Of a DNA stretch of 64,000 nucleotides, positions 1 to 8,827 are shown in pieces. The DNA is from Sphingosinicella sp041916975 (GTDB lineage Bacteria > Pseudomonadota > Alphaproteobacteria > Sphingomonadales > Sphingomonadaceae). Under the pieces are notes generated by a model, which was given only the letters and a program-made list of their open reading frames with translations, ran no database searches and was not told the origin of the DNA. Numbering within the stretch: position 1 is the first letter of the stretch; each line of letters begins with the position of its first letter. The stretch lies in assembly GCF_041916975.1 (NCBI RefSeq), contig NZ_JAYRYK010000001.1, positions 4,030,001-4,094,000 on the forward strand, in the 5' to 3' direction. The translations under genes were made by a program, and so were the position numbers.

Positions 1-28
1 CGGCGTCGGCATCGTAATAAACGCGCAT
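1..28 (-). CDS. ilvC: Ketol-acid reductoisomerase, first codons only (partial)
   Basis: Only nine codons lie in the window. Read from an ATG at 28, they give MRVYYDADA, the usual IlvC amino terminus. The rest of the gene is beyond the left edge. IlvC reduces and isomerises acetolactate or acetohydroxybutyrate in valine, leucine and isoleucine synthesis. The gene lies 46 bp downstream of ilvN on the same strand, giving the common ilvB-ilvN-ilvC order. The call rests on this short match plus the operon context. Confidence 0.75.
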
Positions 29-74
29 GATATCAGGACTTTCTCTGTTCGATTGGGAGGGAGTGACGAAAAAC

Positions 75-587
75 TCAGCTCGGGTCCTTGCCGCGCGAGA
101 TGGCGACGACGCCGCCGCGCGCGACCTCGACAAGGCCGACTTCGCGCATCAGTGCGATGAACGTGTCGACCTTCTCGGTGGAACCGGTGATCTCGAAAAT
201 GAAGCTCTCGATCGTCGCATCGACGACGCGAGCACGGTAGATATCGGCAAGGCGCATCGCCTCCAGCCGCTTGTCGCCGCCGCCCACGACCTTGAGCAGC
301 GCCATCTCGCGCTCGACGTGCGGGCCGAGCTCGGTGAGGTCGCTGACCTTGTGAACGGTGACGAGACGATCAAGCTGTGCCTCGATCTGGTCGATCACTT
401 CCTGCGAGCCGGAGGTGACGATGGTGATGCGGCTGACATCGTGCGATTCCGTGATGTCCGCCACGGTCAGGCTCTCGATGTTGTAGCCGCGCGCGGAAAA
501 CAGGCCGACGATCTTTGCAAGAACGCCGGACTCGTTATCGACGGTGATGGCGAGCGTGTGCCGCCGGATTGGACCGAGATCGCGCAT
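75..587 (-). CDS. ilvN: Acetolactate synthase small (regulatory) subunit
   Basis: This 170-residue protein is the regulatory subunit that confers valine feedback on IlvB. An ACT domain fills residues 9-85, with the ligand-site segment NESGVLAKIVGLFSARGYNI near residues 18-37. A second ACT-like half follows, as in the long IlvH/IlvN form. The start is the ATG at 587, which shares one base with the ilvB TGA (TGATG), so the two genes are translationally coupled. A longer upstream reading would run into ilvB and has no family resemblance. The length is normal for the family. Confidence 0.95.
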   Translation of the reverse strand: MRDLGPIRRHTLAITVDNESGVLAKIVGLFSARGYNIESLTVADITESHDVSRITIVTSGSQEVIDQIEAQLDRLVTVHKVSDLTELGPHVEREMALLKVVGGGDKRLEAMRLADIYRARVVDATIESFIFEITGSTEKVDTFIALMREVGLVEVARGGVVAISRGKDPS

Positions 588-2338
588 CAGACGAGCGCCT
601 GCGCGTCTTCGTCGAGTTCGCCCTTCACGTCGGACGGGTTCAGGAGCATTTCCGTGTGTGCGGCGCCCGATGGGATCATGGGGAAGCAGTTCTCCAGCTT
701 TGCGACGCGGCAATCGACGAACACCGGGCCGTCATAGGCGATCATTTCGGCGATGCCGGCGTCGAGGCCGTCAACATCCTCGATGCGGATGCCCTTCCAG
801 CCATAGGCCTCCGCAAGCTTCACGAAATCGGGAAGCGCTTCGCTGTAGCTTTCGGCATAGCGGCTTTCATAGGTGAGCTGCTGCCACTGGCGTACCATGC
901 CCATGTATTCGTTGTTGAGCACGAACACCTTCACCGGCAGGCGGTACTGCACGGCGGTGGACATCTCCTGAATGTTCATCAGGATCGAGGCTTCGCCGGC
1001 GATATCGATGACGAGGGATTTGGGGTTGCCGAGCTGCGCGCCGATCGCGGCGGGAAGCCCGTAGCCCATCGTGCCGAGCCCGCCCGACGTCAGCCACTTG
1101 CGCGGAGATTCGAAGTGGAAGTGCTGCGCGGCCCACATCTGGTGCTGGCCGACCTCGGTGGAGATGATCGGCGCCTTGGCCTTCGTCGCCTCGTAAAGGC
1201 GCTGGATGGCGTGTTGCGGCAGGATTTCCTTGCCGGTCTGCTTGAAGCCGAGGCTTTCCTTCTTCCGCCATTCGTCGATCTTCGCGAACCATGCCTTCTG
1301 GTCGACGGCCTTGTGGGCGCGCGCCTTCCATATCTTCAGCAGGTCTTCGAGCACGTGGCCGACATCGCCTATGATGCCGAGGTCCGCCTTCACGTTCTTG
1401 TTGATCGAAGAACGATCGATATCGATGTGGATCTTCTTCGAATTCGGCGAGAAGGCGTCAAGGCGTCCGGTCACGCGATCGTCGAAGCGCGCGCCGATGC
1501 AGAGCATCAGGTCGCATTCGTTCATCGCCATGTTGGCTTCATAGGTGCCGTGCATACCGAGCATTCCGAGCCACTGCGGGGAGGCTGCCGGAAAGGCACC
1601 AAGACCCATCAGCGTCGAGGTGACGGGCGCGCCGGTGACACGCGCCAGTTCGCGCAGCAGCTGCGAGGCGCCATTGCCGGAATTGATGACGCCGCCGCCC
1701 GTGTAGAGGATCGGACGCTCGGCCTTCGCCAGCATCTCGACGGCGGCTTCGATATCCTTGAGCTCGCCCTTCAGCTGCAGCTTGTAGCCGTTATGCAGCG
1801 CCGAACGCTTCCGGTAGCCGGCGCGCGCGACCTGAACGTCTTTCGGAATGTCGATGACGACAGGGCCGGGGCGGCCCGAGGTGGCGATGTGGAACGCCTC
1901 GTGGACGATGTCCGCCAGCCGCTCCGGGTCTTTCACCAGATAGTTGTGCTTGGAGCAGTGGCGCGTGATGCCGACCGTGTCGCACTCCTGAAAGGCGTCC
2001 GAGCCTATGAGGTGCGTGGCGACCTGCCCGGTGAGCACGACGATCGGGATGGAATCGAGCAGCGCGTCGGTGATGCCGGTGACGGCATTGGTCGCGCCGG
2101 GGCCGGAGGTGACGAGCACGACGCCGGGCTTTCCGGTCGAGCGCGCATAGCCCTCGGCAGCATGGACCGCAGCCTGTTCGTGGCGAACGAGGATGTGCTT
2201 GATCACCGACTGCTGGAACAGCGCGTCGTAGATCGGCAGCACGGCGCCGCCCGGATAGCCGAAAACGGTATCGACGCCGAGCTCGGTCAGCGCCTGTATG
2301 AGATTTTCCGCTCCGGTTTTCTGTTCGTTCACGGCCAT
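587..2338 (-). CDS. ilvB: Acetolactate synthase large (catalytic) subunit
   Basis: This 583-residue thiamine-diphosphate enzyme condenses pyruvate into acetolactate, or pyruvate with 2-ketobutyrate, the first common step of branched-chain amino-acid synthesis. The TPP-activating glutamate is E54 in RHEQAAVHAAEGYA. The pyrophosphate/Mg motif near residue 448 reads GEASILMN and is followed by NN at 475-476. The textbook motif is GDG or GDA, so the metal-binding aspartate is replaced by glutamate here. FAD- and TPP-domain order and length are otherwise normal. It is the first gene of an ilvB-ilvN-ilvC operon. Confidence 0.96.
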   Translation of the reverse strand: MAVNEQKTGAENLIQALTELGVDTVFGYPGGAVLPIYDALFQQSVIKHILVRHEQAAVHAAEGYARSTGKPGVVLVTSGPGATNAVTGITDALLDSIPIVVLTGQVATHLIGSDAFQECDTVGITRHCSKHNYLVKDPERLADIVHEAFHIATSGRPGPVVIDIPKDVQVARAGYRKRSALHNGYKLQLKGELKDIEAAVEMLAKAERPILYTGGGVINSGNGASQLLRELARVTGAPVTSTLMGLGAFPAASPQWLGMLGMHGTYEANMAMNECDLMLCIGARFDDRVTGRLDAFSPNSKKIHIDIDRSSINKNVKADLGIIGDVGHVLEDLLKIWKARAHKAVDQKAWFAKIDEWRKKESLGFKQTGKEILPQHAIQRLYEATKAKAPIISTEVGQHQMWAAQHFHFESPRKWLTSGGLGTMGYGLPAAIGAQLGNPKSLVIDIAGEASILMNIQEMSTAVQYRLPVKVFVLNNEYMGMVRQWQQLTYESRYAESYSEALPDFVKLAEAYGWKGIRIEDVDGLDAGIAEMIAYDGPVFVDCRVAKLENCFPMIPSGAAHTEMLLNPSDVKGELDEDAQALV

Positions 2339-2362
2339 GGTTTCCTTGATTCGGCCCGCGCA

Positions 2363-2430
2363 TGTACGAGATTAAAACGTTCAGGGCAACCCCATTGCTT
2401 GTAATATTCGTACAAATTGAATTTTAATAA
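2363..2430. promoter_or_regulatory. AT-rich divergent promoter region with a TGTACGA dyad
   Basis: The 167 bp between ilvB and the divergent histidine-kinase gene contain an AT-rich core. Two 7-bp arms in inverted orientation, TGTACGA at 2363-2369 and TCGTACA at 2408-2414, lie 38 bp apart. On the plus strand TTGTAA (2399) is followed 17 bp later by TTTTAA (2422), a possible sigma70-type promoter for the kinase. No riboswitch or leader peptide was recognised. The promoter reading is inference. Confidence 0.3.
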
Positions 2431-2505
2431 CGCATGATAGATGCAAAATTGCCATCGTGCTTTGAGGCCTCGCCTTCAATCGTCAAGTTCGGCAAGATAC
2501 GCCGG

Positions 2506-4530
2506 ATGGAAGACGCTACCGTTTCCACCGGGTTCGAGGATCGCCGCACCGGGACCCGGACTTGGCATTTCGTCGTCGGAGTCTTCGCGCTGCTTGCCGC
2601 GCTGATCGGCATCGGCGCGATTTCGTTTGCCGCGTTCCAGCGCGCGGTCGACATCGAACGCACGCGCACCGAAGCCGTGGCCCGCACGAGCGAGGGCTTC
2701 GAGAGCCTTGTCGCGGCGGAACGCGCGATCAACGCGCTTCAGGAGGCCGAGCGCAGCCAACGTGGCTATGTACTGACTGAAAATCCGGTGTTCCTTGAGC
2801 CGTACGAAGCCGCGATCGCGCGCAGCTCGACCGTGCTCGACGACCTGCAGCGCCGGATCGGCGAGGGTGACGAACGGCAGTCTGCGCGTTTCGTCGTGCT
2901 GCGGCGCCTCATCGCGCTGAAGCTGGAAGAGATGGCGCGGTCCGTGGAGATGACCCGCCGGGGCCGGATGGAGGCGGCGCGGATCGATGTCGCCTCCGGC
3001 TACGGGCGCCGCCTGATGGACGAGATTCAGGCGATGATGAACGAGATCGTCGCCGAGCAGCGCGCCGTGCTCGACCGGCGGCAGCAGGAAGTGGTGAAAC
3101 GCGACCAGCTTGGCGCGCAGTCGCTCTACCGGCTGGCGGCGCTCGGCGTTGCGCTGCTGGTGGCGGCGCTCATCTCCATGATCGCGCTCGCATACATGGT
3201 GTACCGCACCAAGCTGGCGCTGGAGCGTGAGGAAGCCGGGGAGATTCGGCGCAACGTGCTGGAGGCGGCGGTTGCCGCGCGCACGCATGAGCTGACACAG
3301 GCGAACGTGGCGCTCCGTGCCGAGATCGCTTCACGCGAGGCTGCGGAAAACCGTTTGAGGCAGGCGCAGCGGATGGAGGCTGTCGGCCAACTCACCGGCG
3401 GTATCGCGCACGACTTCAACAACATGCTCGCGGTGATCATCAGCAGCCTCGACCTTTTGAAACGGCGGATCAGCGCAGACGATGCGCGTGTCGTGAAGTT
3501 GATCGACAATGCGCGTGAGGGTGCGAACCGCGCCGCGTCGCTCACCGCGCGGCTGCTCGCTTTCTCACGGCGCCAGTCGCTCAATCCGCAGACGGTCGAC
3601 GTCAACATGCTGATGAAGGGCGTCATCGACCTGATCGGTCGCACGCTCGGCGAGCGGATCAGCGTGGAAACCAAGTTTGGCGACGACATTCCTCCGGTGT
3701 TCGTCGATCCCGGCGAACTCGAGAACGTTATCATCAACCTCGCCGCCAATGCGCGCGATGCGATGCCCGACGGCGGCGCGCTCAGGATCGAGACGAAACG
3801 CTACGTGCCGGACGACGAGCCGCCTTCCGAAGGCGAGGCGGCGAGTGCCTATGCGCTGATCAGCGTGGCCGATACGGGGCAGGGGATGGCGCCGGAAGTC
3901 GTCGAGCGTGTTTTCGAGCCCTTCTTCACGACAAAGGCGGTGGGCAAGGGCACCGGTCTCGGGCTCAGTCAGGTGCACGGCTTCGTCCATCAATCCGGCG
4001 GGCACATCTCGATCGAGTCCACGCCGGGTGAAGGGACGCGTGTCGATATCTATCTGCCGGTGCAAATCATCGGGCGCGTCGTCTCGTCCGCGCCGCGTGC
4101 GGAAGGGCCGCTCGCAGGTGGAAGTTCCGAAGAGACGATCCTTGTGGTGGAAGACGAGGACCAGCTCCGCATGGTGACGGTCGAGAACCTGCGCGAGCTC
4201 GGCTACACGGTGCGCCATGCCGCGAACGGCAAGGAAGCGCTCGAAATCCTGGACGAGCATCCGGGTATCCATCTGCTCTTCACCGATATCGTGATGCCCG
4301 GCATGTATGGCGACGAACTGGCACGCGAGGCGCTGTCCCGCTGGCCTGACCTCGGCATTCTTTACACCAGCGGTTTTGCCCGCACGGGCGTTGACGGCGA
4401 GCCGCTCGATCCGCCTGCCGAGACCGTGCGTAAGCCCTATACGATGGAGGGCCTGGCGCAGAAGGTGCGCGAAAGCCTCGATCAGGCGTCTAAGGCCGAA
4501 GCCGGGGCCAGTCTGGCGTCTGGTTCCTGA
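2506..4530 (+). CDS. CHASE3-type hybrid sensor histidine kinase
   Basis: This protein of about 674 residues is an inner-membrane sensor. It has TM1 (21-44), a periplasmic CHASE3-like helical domain (about 50-205, with the SQRGYVLT signature), TM2 (208-233), a coiled linker, and HisKA with the phospho-acceptor H302 in GGIAHDFNNMLA. The HATPase domain shows N box N411/N415, DTGQGM (456-461) and GTGLGL (482-487). A C-terminal receiver domain has phospho-acceptor D594 in FTDIVMPGM. No HAMP domain and no separate output domain are visible, so a downstream partner encoded elsewhere is expected. The ATG at 2506 is preferred, although the frame stays open to 2434. The 3' end overlaps miaA tail to tail by 41 bp. 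Confidence 0.88.
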   Translation: MEDATVSTGFEDRRTGTRTWHFVVGVFALLAALIGIGAISFAAFQRAVDIERTRTEAVARTSEGFESLVAAERAINALQEAERSQRGYVLTENPVFLEPYEAAIARSSTVLDDLQRRIGEGDERQSARFVVLRRLIALKLEEMARSVEMTRRGRMEAARIDVASGYGRRLMDEIQAMMNEIVAEQRAVLDRRQQEVVKRDQLGAQSLYRLAALGVALLVAALISMIALAYMVYRTKLALEREEAGEIRRNVLEAAVAARTHELTQANVALRAEIASREAAENRLRQAQRMEAVGQLTGGIAHDFNNMLAVIISSLDLLKRRISADDARVVKLIDNAREGANRAASLTARLLAFSRRQSLNPQTVDVNMLMKGVIDLIGRTLGERISVETKFGDDIPPVFVDPGELENVIINLAANARDAMPDGGALRIETKRYVPDDEPPSEGEAASAYALISVADTGQGMAPEVVERVFEPFFTTKAVGKGTGLGLSQVHGFVHQSGGHISIESTPGEGTRVDIYLPVQIIGRVVSSAPRAEGPLAGGSSEETILVVEDEDQLRMVTVENLRELGYTVRHAANGKEALEILDEHPGIHLLFTDIVMPGMYGDELAREALSRWPDLGILYTSGFARTGVDGEPLDPPAETVRKPYTMEGLAQKVRESLDQASKAEAGASLASGS

Positions 4531-5365
4531 ACCACGTGCGTTGGCGCTTTGCGTAGCGCCGCGTATCGAGCTTCGCGCGCAGGATCGCCGCTTCCAGCGT
4601 GCATTCGCCCCTGAGATGCGCGATGAGCGGCGGCACGCCGATCGCCTTCATCACCGGGAGCGCCGGGTCGAGGTTCATGGCGAGCAACCGTGCCGCTTCA
4701 TCGAGGCCGCCGTCCGCCAGCATCGCATCGAAGCGCGCGTCGCAGCGGTGCCCGAGTTCGTCGCGGTCGATTTCGACGACGGCGGGCTCCAGGGCCACTA
4801 CGCCGAGCAATCCGCCCGAGAGCTGCGCTTGATGATCGCCGAGCGAGATACCGGTGCTGCGCATCACCTCCAGCGCGCGGGCCATGCGCTGCGTGTCGTT
4901 AGGGTGGAGACGCGCGGCCATAGCCGGGTCTTCGCGGGCAAGCGCCTGTGCGAGCGCGGCGGTATCGAGCGTCCGGACTGCGGCGCGGACGTCCGGATCG
5001 ATCTCCGGCACGGGCGCAATTCCGTGCAGCAGCGTGCGGAGATAAAGGCCTGTGCCGCCGACGAGGATCGGCAGCAGGCCCTGTTCGTGCGCACGCGTGA
5101 TTTCGCGCCGTGCGAGGTCTGCCCACCCGGCGGCGCCCAGCGGAGATTCGGCATCGAGAAAGCCATAGAGCCGGTGCGGCGCGCGCGCGGTCTCAGCGGA
5201 CGAAGGGCGGGCGGAAAGCACGCTCAAATCGCGGTAGCACTGGCTCGCATCCGCATTGATGATGACACCGCGCCGCGTTTCCGCCATGCGCAGCGCGAAC
5301 GCCGACTTGCCGCTTGCAGTCGGCCCTGCAATGACCGCCAGCGGCGGCAAGGAAGGCGAGGCCAT
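4490..5365 (-). CDS. miaA: tRNA dimethylallyltransferase
   Basis: MiaA transfers a dimethylallyl group to the N6 of A37 in tRNAs reading UNN codons. The 291-residue protein opens with the P-loop GPTASGKS at residues 14-21, followed by the family segment INADASQCYRDL, and ends with the basic stretch RYAKRQRTWFRNQ that contacts tRNA. The start at 5365 is the only ATG just ahead of the P-loop. The upstream reading is antisense to serB. The start codon overlaps the serB start on the other strand, and the 3' end overlaps the histidine-kinase gene by 41 bp. Confidence 0.95.
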   Translation of the reverse strand: MASPSLPPLAVIAGPTASGKSAFALRMAETRRGVIINADASQCYRDLSVLSARPSSAETARAPHRLYGFLDAESPLGAAGWADLARREITRAHEQGLLPILVGGTGLYLRTLLHGIAPVPEIDPDVRAAVRTLDTAALAQALAREDPAMAARLHPNDTQRMARALEVMRSTGISLGDHQAQLSGGLLGVVALEPAVVEIDRDELGHRCDARFDAMLADGGLDEAARLLAMNLDPALPVMKAIGVPPLIAHLRGECTLEAAILRAKLDTRRYAKRQRTWFRNQTPDWPRLRP

Positions 5366-6245
5366 GAAGCTTGTTACAATCGTGGGATCGGAGCGTCTAT
5401 CCGCAGGCGATGTGAGCGCGGCACGCGATGCCGCTGCCGCTGCCGGAATGGATGCCGGCGCTGCGAGCTGGACGGAAGCTGATGCTGTCGCCGAGTTTTC
5501 GGGAACCGGCCCCGCCGCGGCTGTGCGCGATGCCGTGGAAGTCGCGGTTCCGCACGCCGACGTCATCGTTCAGGCGGCGGCGGAGCGCAGGCGGCGGCTT
5601 TTCATCGCCGACATGGATTCGACGATGATCACGGTCGAGTGCATCGACGAGCTTGCCGATTACGCCGGCCTCAAGACCGAGATCAGCGCCGTGACCGAGG
5701 CGGCGATGCGCGGCGAGATCGATTTTATCGGTGCACTCGAAGGCCGGGTTGCACTGCTTGCCCAGCTCCCCGTCGCCGCCATCGACGACTGCCTGCGCGA
5801 CCGTGTGCGCCTGTCGCCGGGCGCGCAGACGCTGGTGCGCACGCTGCGGCGGCACGGCGTTTATACGCTGCTCGTCTCCGGCGGGTTCACGCGCTTTACG
5901 GGGCCGGTCGCGGAAATGATCGGTTTCGACGAGGCGCGTGCCAATGTTCTTGAAACGCACGGCGACGTGCTCAGCGGCAAGGTCGTGCCGCCCATCGTGG
6001 ACGCAAACGCCAAGCGCGAGGCGCTGACGGGCGCGGCGCAGGAAAGGGGCATTGCGCTCACCGAGACGATCGCGATCGGCGACGGTGCCAACGACCTGCT
6101 GATGGTGGAGACGGCGGGGCTGGGCGTTGCCTATCACGCCAAGCCGAAGCTTGCCGATGCAGCGGACATGCGGATACGCCGCGGCGATCTCACCGTGCTG
6201 CTGCACGCGCTCGGCATTCCGCGCGCCGACTGGGTTTCCGTTTAG
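5364..6245 (+). CDS. serB: Phosphoserine phosphatase
   Basis: SerB hydrolyses phosphoserine in the last step of serine synthesis. The 293-residue protein has an amino-terminal ACT-like region of about 75 residues, then a HAD-superfamily domain. Its motifs are DMDST (D83 nucleophile, D85 acid/base), the phosphate-binding Ser in LLVSGGFTRFT, and GDGANDLLM for Mg binding. The length suits the ACT-containing SerB form. The ATG at 5364 lies inside the same CATG as the miaA start codon, so the two divergent genes share no spacer at all. Confidence 0.94.
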   Translation: MKLVTIVGSERLSAGDVSAARDAAAAAGMDAGAASWTEADAVAEFSGTGPAAAVRDAVEVAVPHADVIVQAAAERRRRLFIADMDSTMITVECIDELADYAGLKTEISAVTEAAMRGEIDFIGALEGRVALLAQLPVAAIDDCLRDRVRLSPGAQTLVRTLRRHGVYTLLVSGGFTRFTGPVAEMIGFDEARANVLETHGDVLSGKVVPPIVDANAKREALTGAAQERGIALTETIAIGDGANDLLMVETAGLGVAYHAKPKLADAADMRIRRGDLTVLLHALGIPRADWVSV

Positions 6246-7195
6246 CGCCTCGCGCGGTCGCGCCGCGTCGCGATCAGGATACGGGCGCCAATCGCGCCCT
6301 CGCGGATGAGTTCAATGCGGTTCAGCCAGCGCTCGCCTTCGGCAAGGAGCTGCGGGATCAGGGCTTGCCCTGCGGCCGTGCGGTGCATCGCCCGAATGCG
6401 GTCGATCGCGCCGCCCCAACTGTATTCGACCTCGGCGGCATAATCCGCTGAAATATCGCTGACCGCGACGACGGAGAGCCGCGCATCCTCCACCAATCGG
6501 GAGAGCGTCTCCGCGGAGCGCAGGCGCGGCCGAACGGGTTCCGCGTCCGCCCATTCGCGGTAGCGCGGCGATGTCGTCTGGCGTTCGTCGATAAGGACGA
6601 GGCTGCGCACCGCGATCTGGCCGCCGGGCACGAGCGTTTCGCACTGGCTACGCAGCAGCGTCGTCAGCGGTTCGCCGCGTTCGGCGACACCATCGACGAG
6701 GATGAAATCCGCGTCTGAAAGCAGGGCGCTGTCGGCGGCGCGGAGCAGCCTTACGCGTCCATCCGAAGCGTCGGCGAGCGGCTTTTGCGTTTCGGCAGCG
6801 AGCACGGTGCAGCCGATCGCCGACTGGAGTTCGCTCGCCACGCCGCCGAGTTCCGCGCCGAGATGCAGAACACGGCTGCGCTGCCCCAGCCCGATACGCG
6901 CGGACAGCGCCCTCAACTGGGACGTACCACGCGGTGTCAGTGAACCGTTGCCCCACACGATCTGTGCTGCGGCTAGCCGTTCGGGCGTCCAGTTCGTGGG
7001 TTCGGACGGCTGCGATGGGACTGCCTGCGCACGGGCCAGCGGCGCCGGACGCGGCGACAGATGCTGGGAGGGCGCGGCATCCTCGTTGGCGACACGGGCG
7101 GCGAGGCGGCGTTTCAGCTCGGCAAGGTCATAGCCTTCCCACCATGCGCGCAGGCGCTGCCGCAAGGGTCCGCGCATCGGAGTGCTGTCAGGCAT
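6242..7195 (-). CDS. Methyltransferase-fold protein of unknown substrate
   Basis: This 317-residue protein has a variable, proline-rich amino third. A Rossmann-like class I methyltransferase core begins at about residue 110 with RVLHLGAELGGVASEL, resembling SAM motif I, and an FILVDGV strand lies where motif IV would be. No residues pinpoint a substrate, and several family glycines are absent, so activity is uncertain. It overlaps the PilZ gene upstream by 8 bp and serB tail to tail by 4 bp. It is probably co-transcribed with the PilZ gene. Confidence 0.55.
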   Translation of the reverse strand: MPDSTPMRGPLRQRLRAWWEGYDLAELKRRLAARVANEDAAPSQHLSPRPAPLARAQAVPSQPSEPTNWTPERLAAAQIVWGNGSLTPRGTSQLRALSARIGLGQRSRVLHLGAELGGVASELQSAIGCTVLAAETQKPLADASDGRVRLLRAADSALLSDADFILVDGVAERGEPLTTLLRSQCETLVPGGQIAVRSLVLIDERQTTSPRYREWADAEPVRPRLRSAETLSRLVEDARLSVVAVSDISADYAAEVEYSWGGAIDRIRAMHRTAAGQALIPQLLAEGERWLNRIELIREGAIGARILIATRRDRARR

Positions 7196-7523
7196 TCAGG
7201 GTGTAATCGGCAGCCGACGTCATTCCGGCGCAGAGCGAGGCGAGCGCGAAGGTCGCCGCATCCTCGCCCGCAAGAAAGCGAAGCGCCGCGCCATCCCGCC
7301 CGACACGGACGACCCGCGCGCGAATCGCTCCGGCGACCGGGTGGGAGAGGACGACCGGCTCATCGATGTGGAGCGCGTGATCGGTTTCGATGAAGGCACC
7401 GGCGGCGGAGACATCGCGCAGCGCGGCGCTGACGTCCACGCCCGCGACGTGAAGCGTGCAGAACCTGCCGCTGCGGATCGCAGCGTGCCGCCGTGGGAAT
7501 TCGCTGATGTTGTTGCCGATCAT
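7188..7523 (-). CDS. Single-domain PilZ (c-di-GMP-binding) protein
   Basis: This 111-residue protein is nearly all PilZ domain. The c-di-GMP switch motifs are present: the arginine-rich segment FPRRHAAIR near residue 9 and DVSAAGAF (DxSxxG) near residue 40. The start at 7523 is chosen because the motifs begin right after it; the longer frame is antisense to the Sel1/SPOR gene. The 8-bp overlap with the downstream methyltransferase-like gene suggests translational coupling. A cytoplasmic c-di-GMP effector role is inferred from the family. Confidence 0.75.
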   Translation of the reverse strand: MIGNNISEFPRRHAAIRSGRFCTLHVAGVDVSAALRDVSAAGAFIETDHALHIDEPVVLSHPVAGAIRARVVRVGRDGAALRFLAGEDAATFALASLCAGMTSAADYTLNA

Positions 7524-7609
7524 TCGCCGTCTGTCCCGCACCAAAGCAACTCTCGGGACATACGCGTCCCGCGGGTATCCAGAGCTAGCGCAAAGCCGTC
7601 GATGAAAGG

Positions 7610-8626
7610 TTAATTGGTGTGGACTGCGAAGCACGGCCTGCCACTGTCGCGCAGGCGCTGGCAGATAGCGTTGGCATCGCCGGCGTTCGCGAAGCGGCCA
7701 GCTTGCAGGCGGACCATGTTGCCGCTTGGCGCGTAAGCCGGTTCCAGGCCCGATACGATCGCCGGGTATTCGCGGCGCAGCGCTGTCCACGCTTCGCGGG
7801 CTCGGGCTTCCTGGGAGAAGGCGCCGAGCTGGATGCGCCATTCGCCGCCTGCGGGGCTTGCGGCTGCCGGGGCGGTGGCGCGGGGCGCCGGGATTTCGGT
7901 GTTGGCGACGATCGTGCGGCCGGGTGCGGCGGTTGGGCGGGGGTTCGTCACTGCAGGGGTCTGTGCCGGCTTCGGCGTTGCCGGCACCTTCTCCGTCGCG
8001 ATGGTATTGGTAAGCTTGCGCGGGCCTGGCGCGGGCACGGGCTTGCCGCTTGATGCAAGCTTGTCGCCCGTCGTCATCGCCTCGGCCATCGCGCTGCCCG
8101 CTGCGCGGTCGGCGGGCGACAGGCTTGCCGTCATGGTGGCAAGCGCGCGCCCGGCCTGCGGGAGGCCGGCATTGTTCGCCTGCGTCATATAGGCGTAGGC
8201 CAGCGGCCAGTTCTTCGGCAGCGTATCGCCGTTGAAGTGGAGCACGCCGAGCATGTATTGCGCGCGGGCATCGCGCTTCGCGGCCGCCTTCTGCCAGAGT
8301 TCCGCTGCCTGTGCTTTCTCGCCGCGCTGGGCGAGTAGGATGCCAAGGTTGGATTGGGCAGGTGCGTGGCCCTTGTCGGCGGCGCGGCGATAGAAGTCTT
8401 CCGCCTTCGCCTTGTCGAGCGGGACGCCGCGGCCGAGCTTATAAGCCTGCCCCATATTGAAGAGTGCGTCGGGGTCGCCCTTGGCTGCAAACGGCATCCA
8501 TTCGACGACCGCGCCCTTGTAGTCGTTTGCCTGCCATTTGACGACGCCTTCCTTGACCCCGCCAAGTGCCGGAACCGAAACAAAAAGGGCGAGAAACGCA
8601 GTCGCGGTGATGAGGCCGTGTCGCAT
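7610..8626 (-). CDS. Exported Sel1-repeat and SPOR-domain protein
   Basis: This 338-residue protein has a signal peptide (RHGLITATAFLALFVSVPAL), Sel1-like repeats at about 45-165 (for example DALFNMGQAYKLGRGV and AQYMLGVLHFNG), a proline/alanine linker, and a C-terminal SPOR domain beginning at about residue 258 with EWRIQLGAFSQEARAREAW. SPOR domains bind denuded septal peptidoglycan and Sel1 repeats mediate protein contacts, so an envelope or division-site role is inferred. The start at 8626 directly precedes the signal peptide. It diverges from the ParA-like gene, whose operon carries a second SPOR protein. Confidence 0.8.
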   Translation of the reverse strand: MRHGLITATAFLALFVSVPALGGVKEGVVKWQANDYKGAVVEWMPFAAKGDPDALFNMGQAYKLGRGVPLDKAKAEDFYRRAADKGHAPAQSNLGILLAQRGEKAQAAELWQKAAAKRDARAQYMLGVLHFNGDTLPKNWPLAYAYMTQANNAGLPQAGRALATMTASLSPADRAAGSAMAEAMTTGDKLASSGKPVPAPGPRKLTNTIATEKVPATPKPAQTPAVTNPRPTAAPGRTIVANTEIPAPRATAPAAASPAGGEWRIQLGAFSQEARAREAWTALRREYPAIVSGLEPAYAPSGNMVRLQAGRFANAGDANAICQRLRDSGRPCFAVHTN

Positions 8627-8827
8627 GGTGGCGTTCTCTAGAGCAGTCTTTCCGGCAAGGGAATCCCCGACAGCGGTTACGATGCCGCGCAGGGAAACTC
8701 CCCGCCGCATTTTTCGCACGCAATCATCGGAGAGTTTTCAAGAAATAACCCCAAGGCTTTACCGAAAATTAGCTTTGTGCGTGCGATCCATGCCCCTGCA
8801 ATTCGCAGAGTCTATGGGGAAAAGCCA
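8627..8827. promoter_or_regulatory. Divergent control region between the Sel1/SPOR and ParA-like genes
   Basis: This 201-bp spacer is AT-richer than its surroundings around 8735-8780. It holds an imperfect dyad, GAAACTCCCCG at 8694-8704 against CGGAGAGTTTTC at 8728-8739. It also holds an 8-bp inverted pair, CGCACGCA at 8715 and TGCGTGCG at 8778. These could be operator or centromere-like sites for the ribbon-helix-helix protein encoded downstream. That reading is inference, and the repeats are short. Confidence 0.3.

Noticed and set aside
569..2404. 611-codon plus-strand ORF across ilvB
   Set aside because: It is antisense to the well-supported ilvB gene, with histidine/arginine/aspartate-rich composition typical of high-GC shadow frames.
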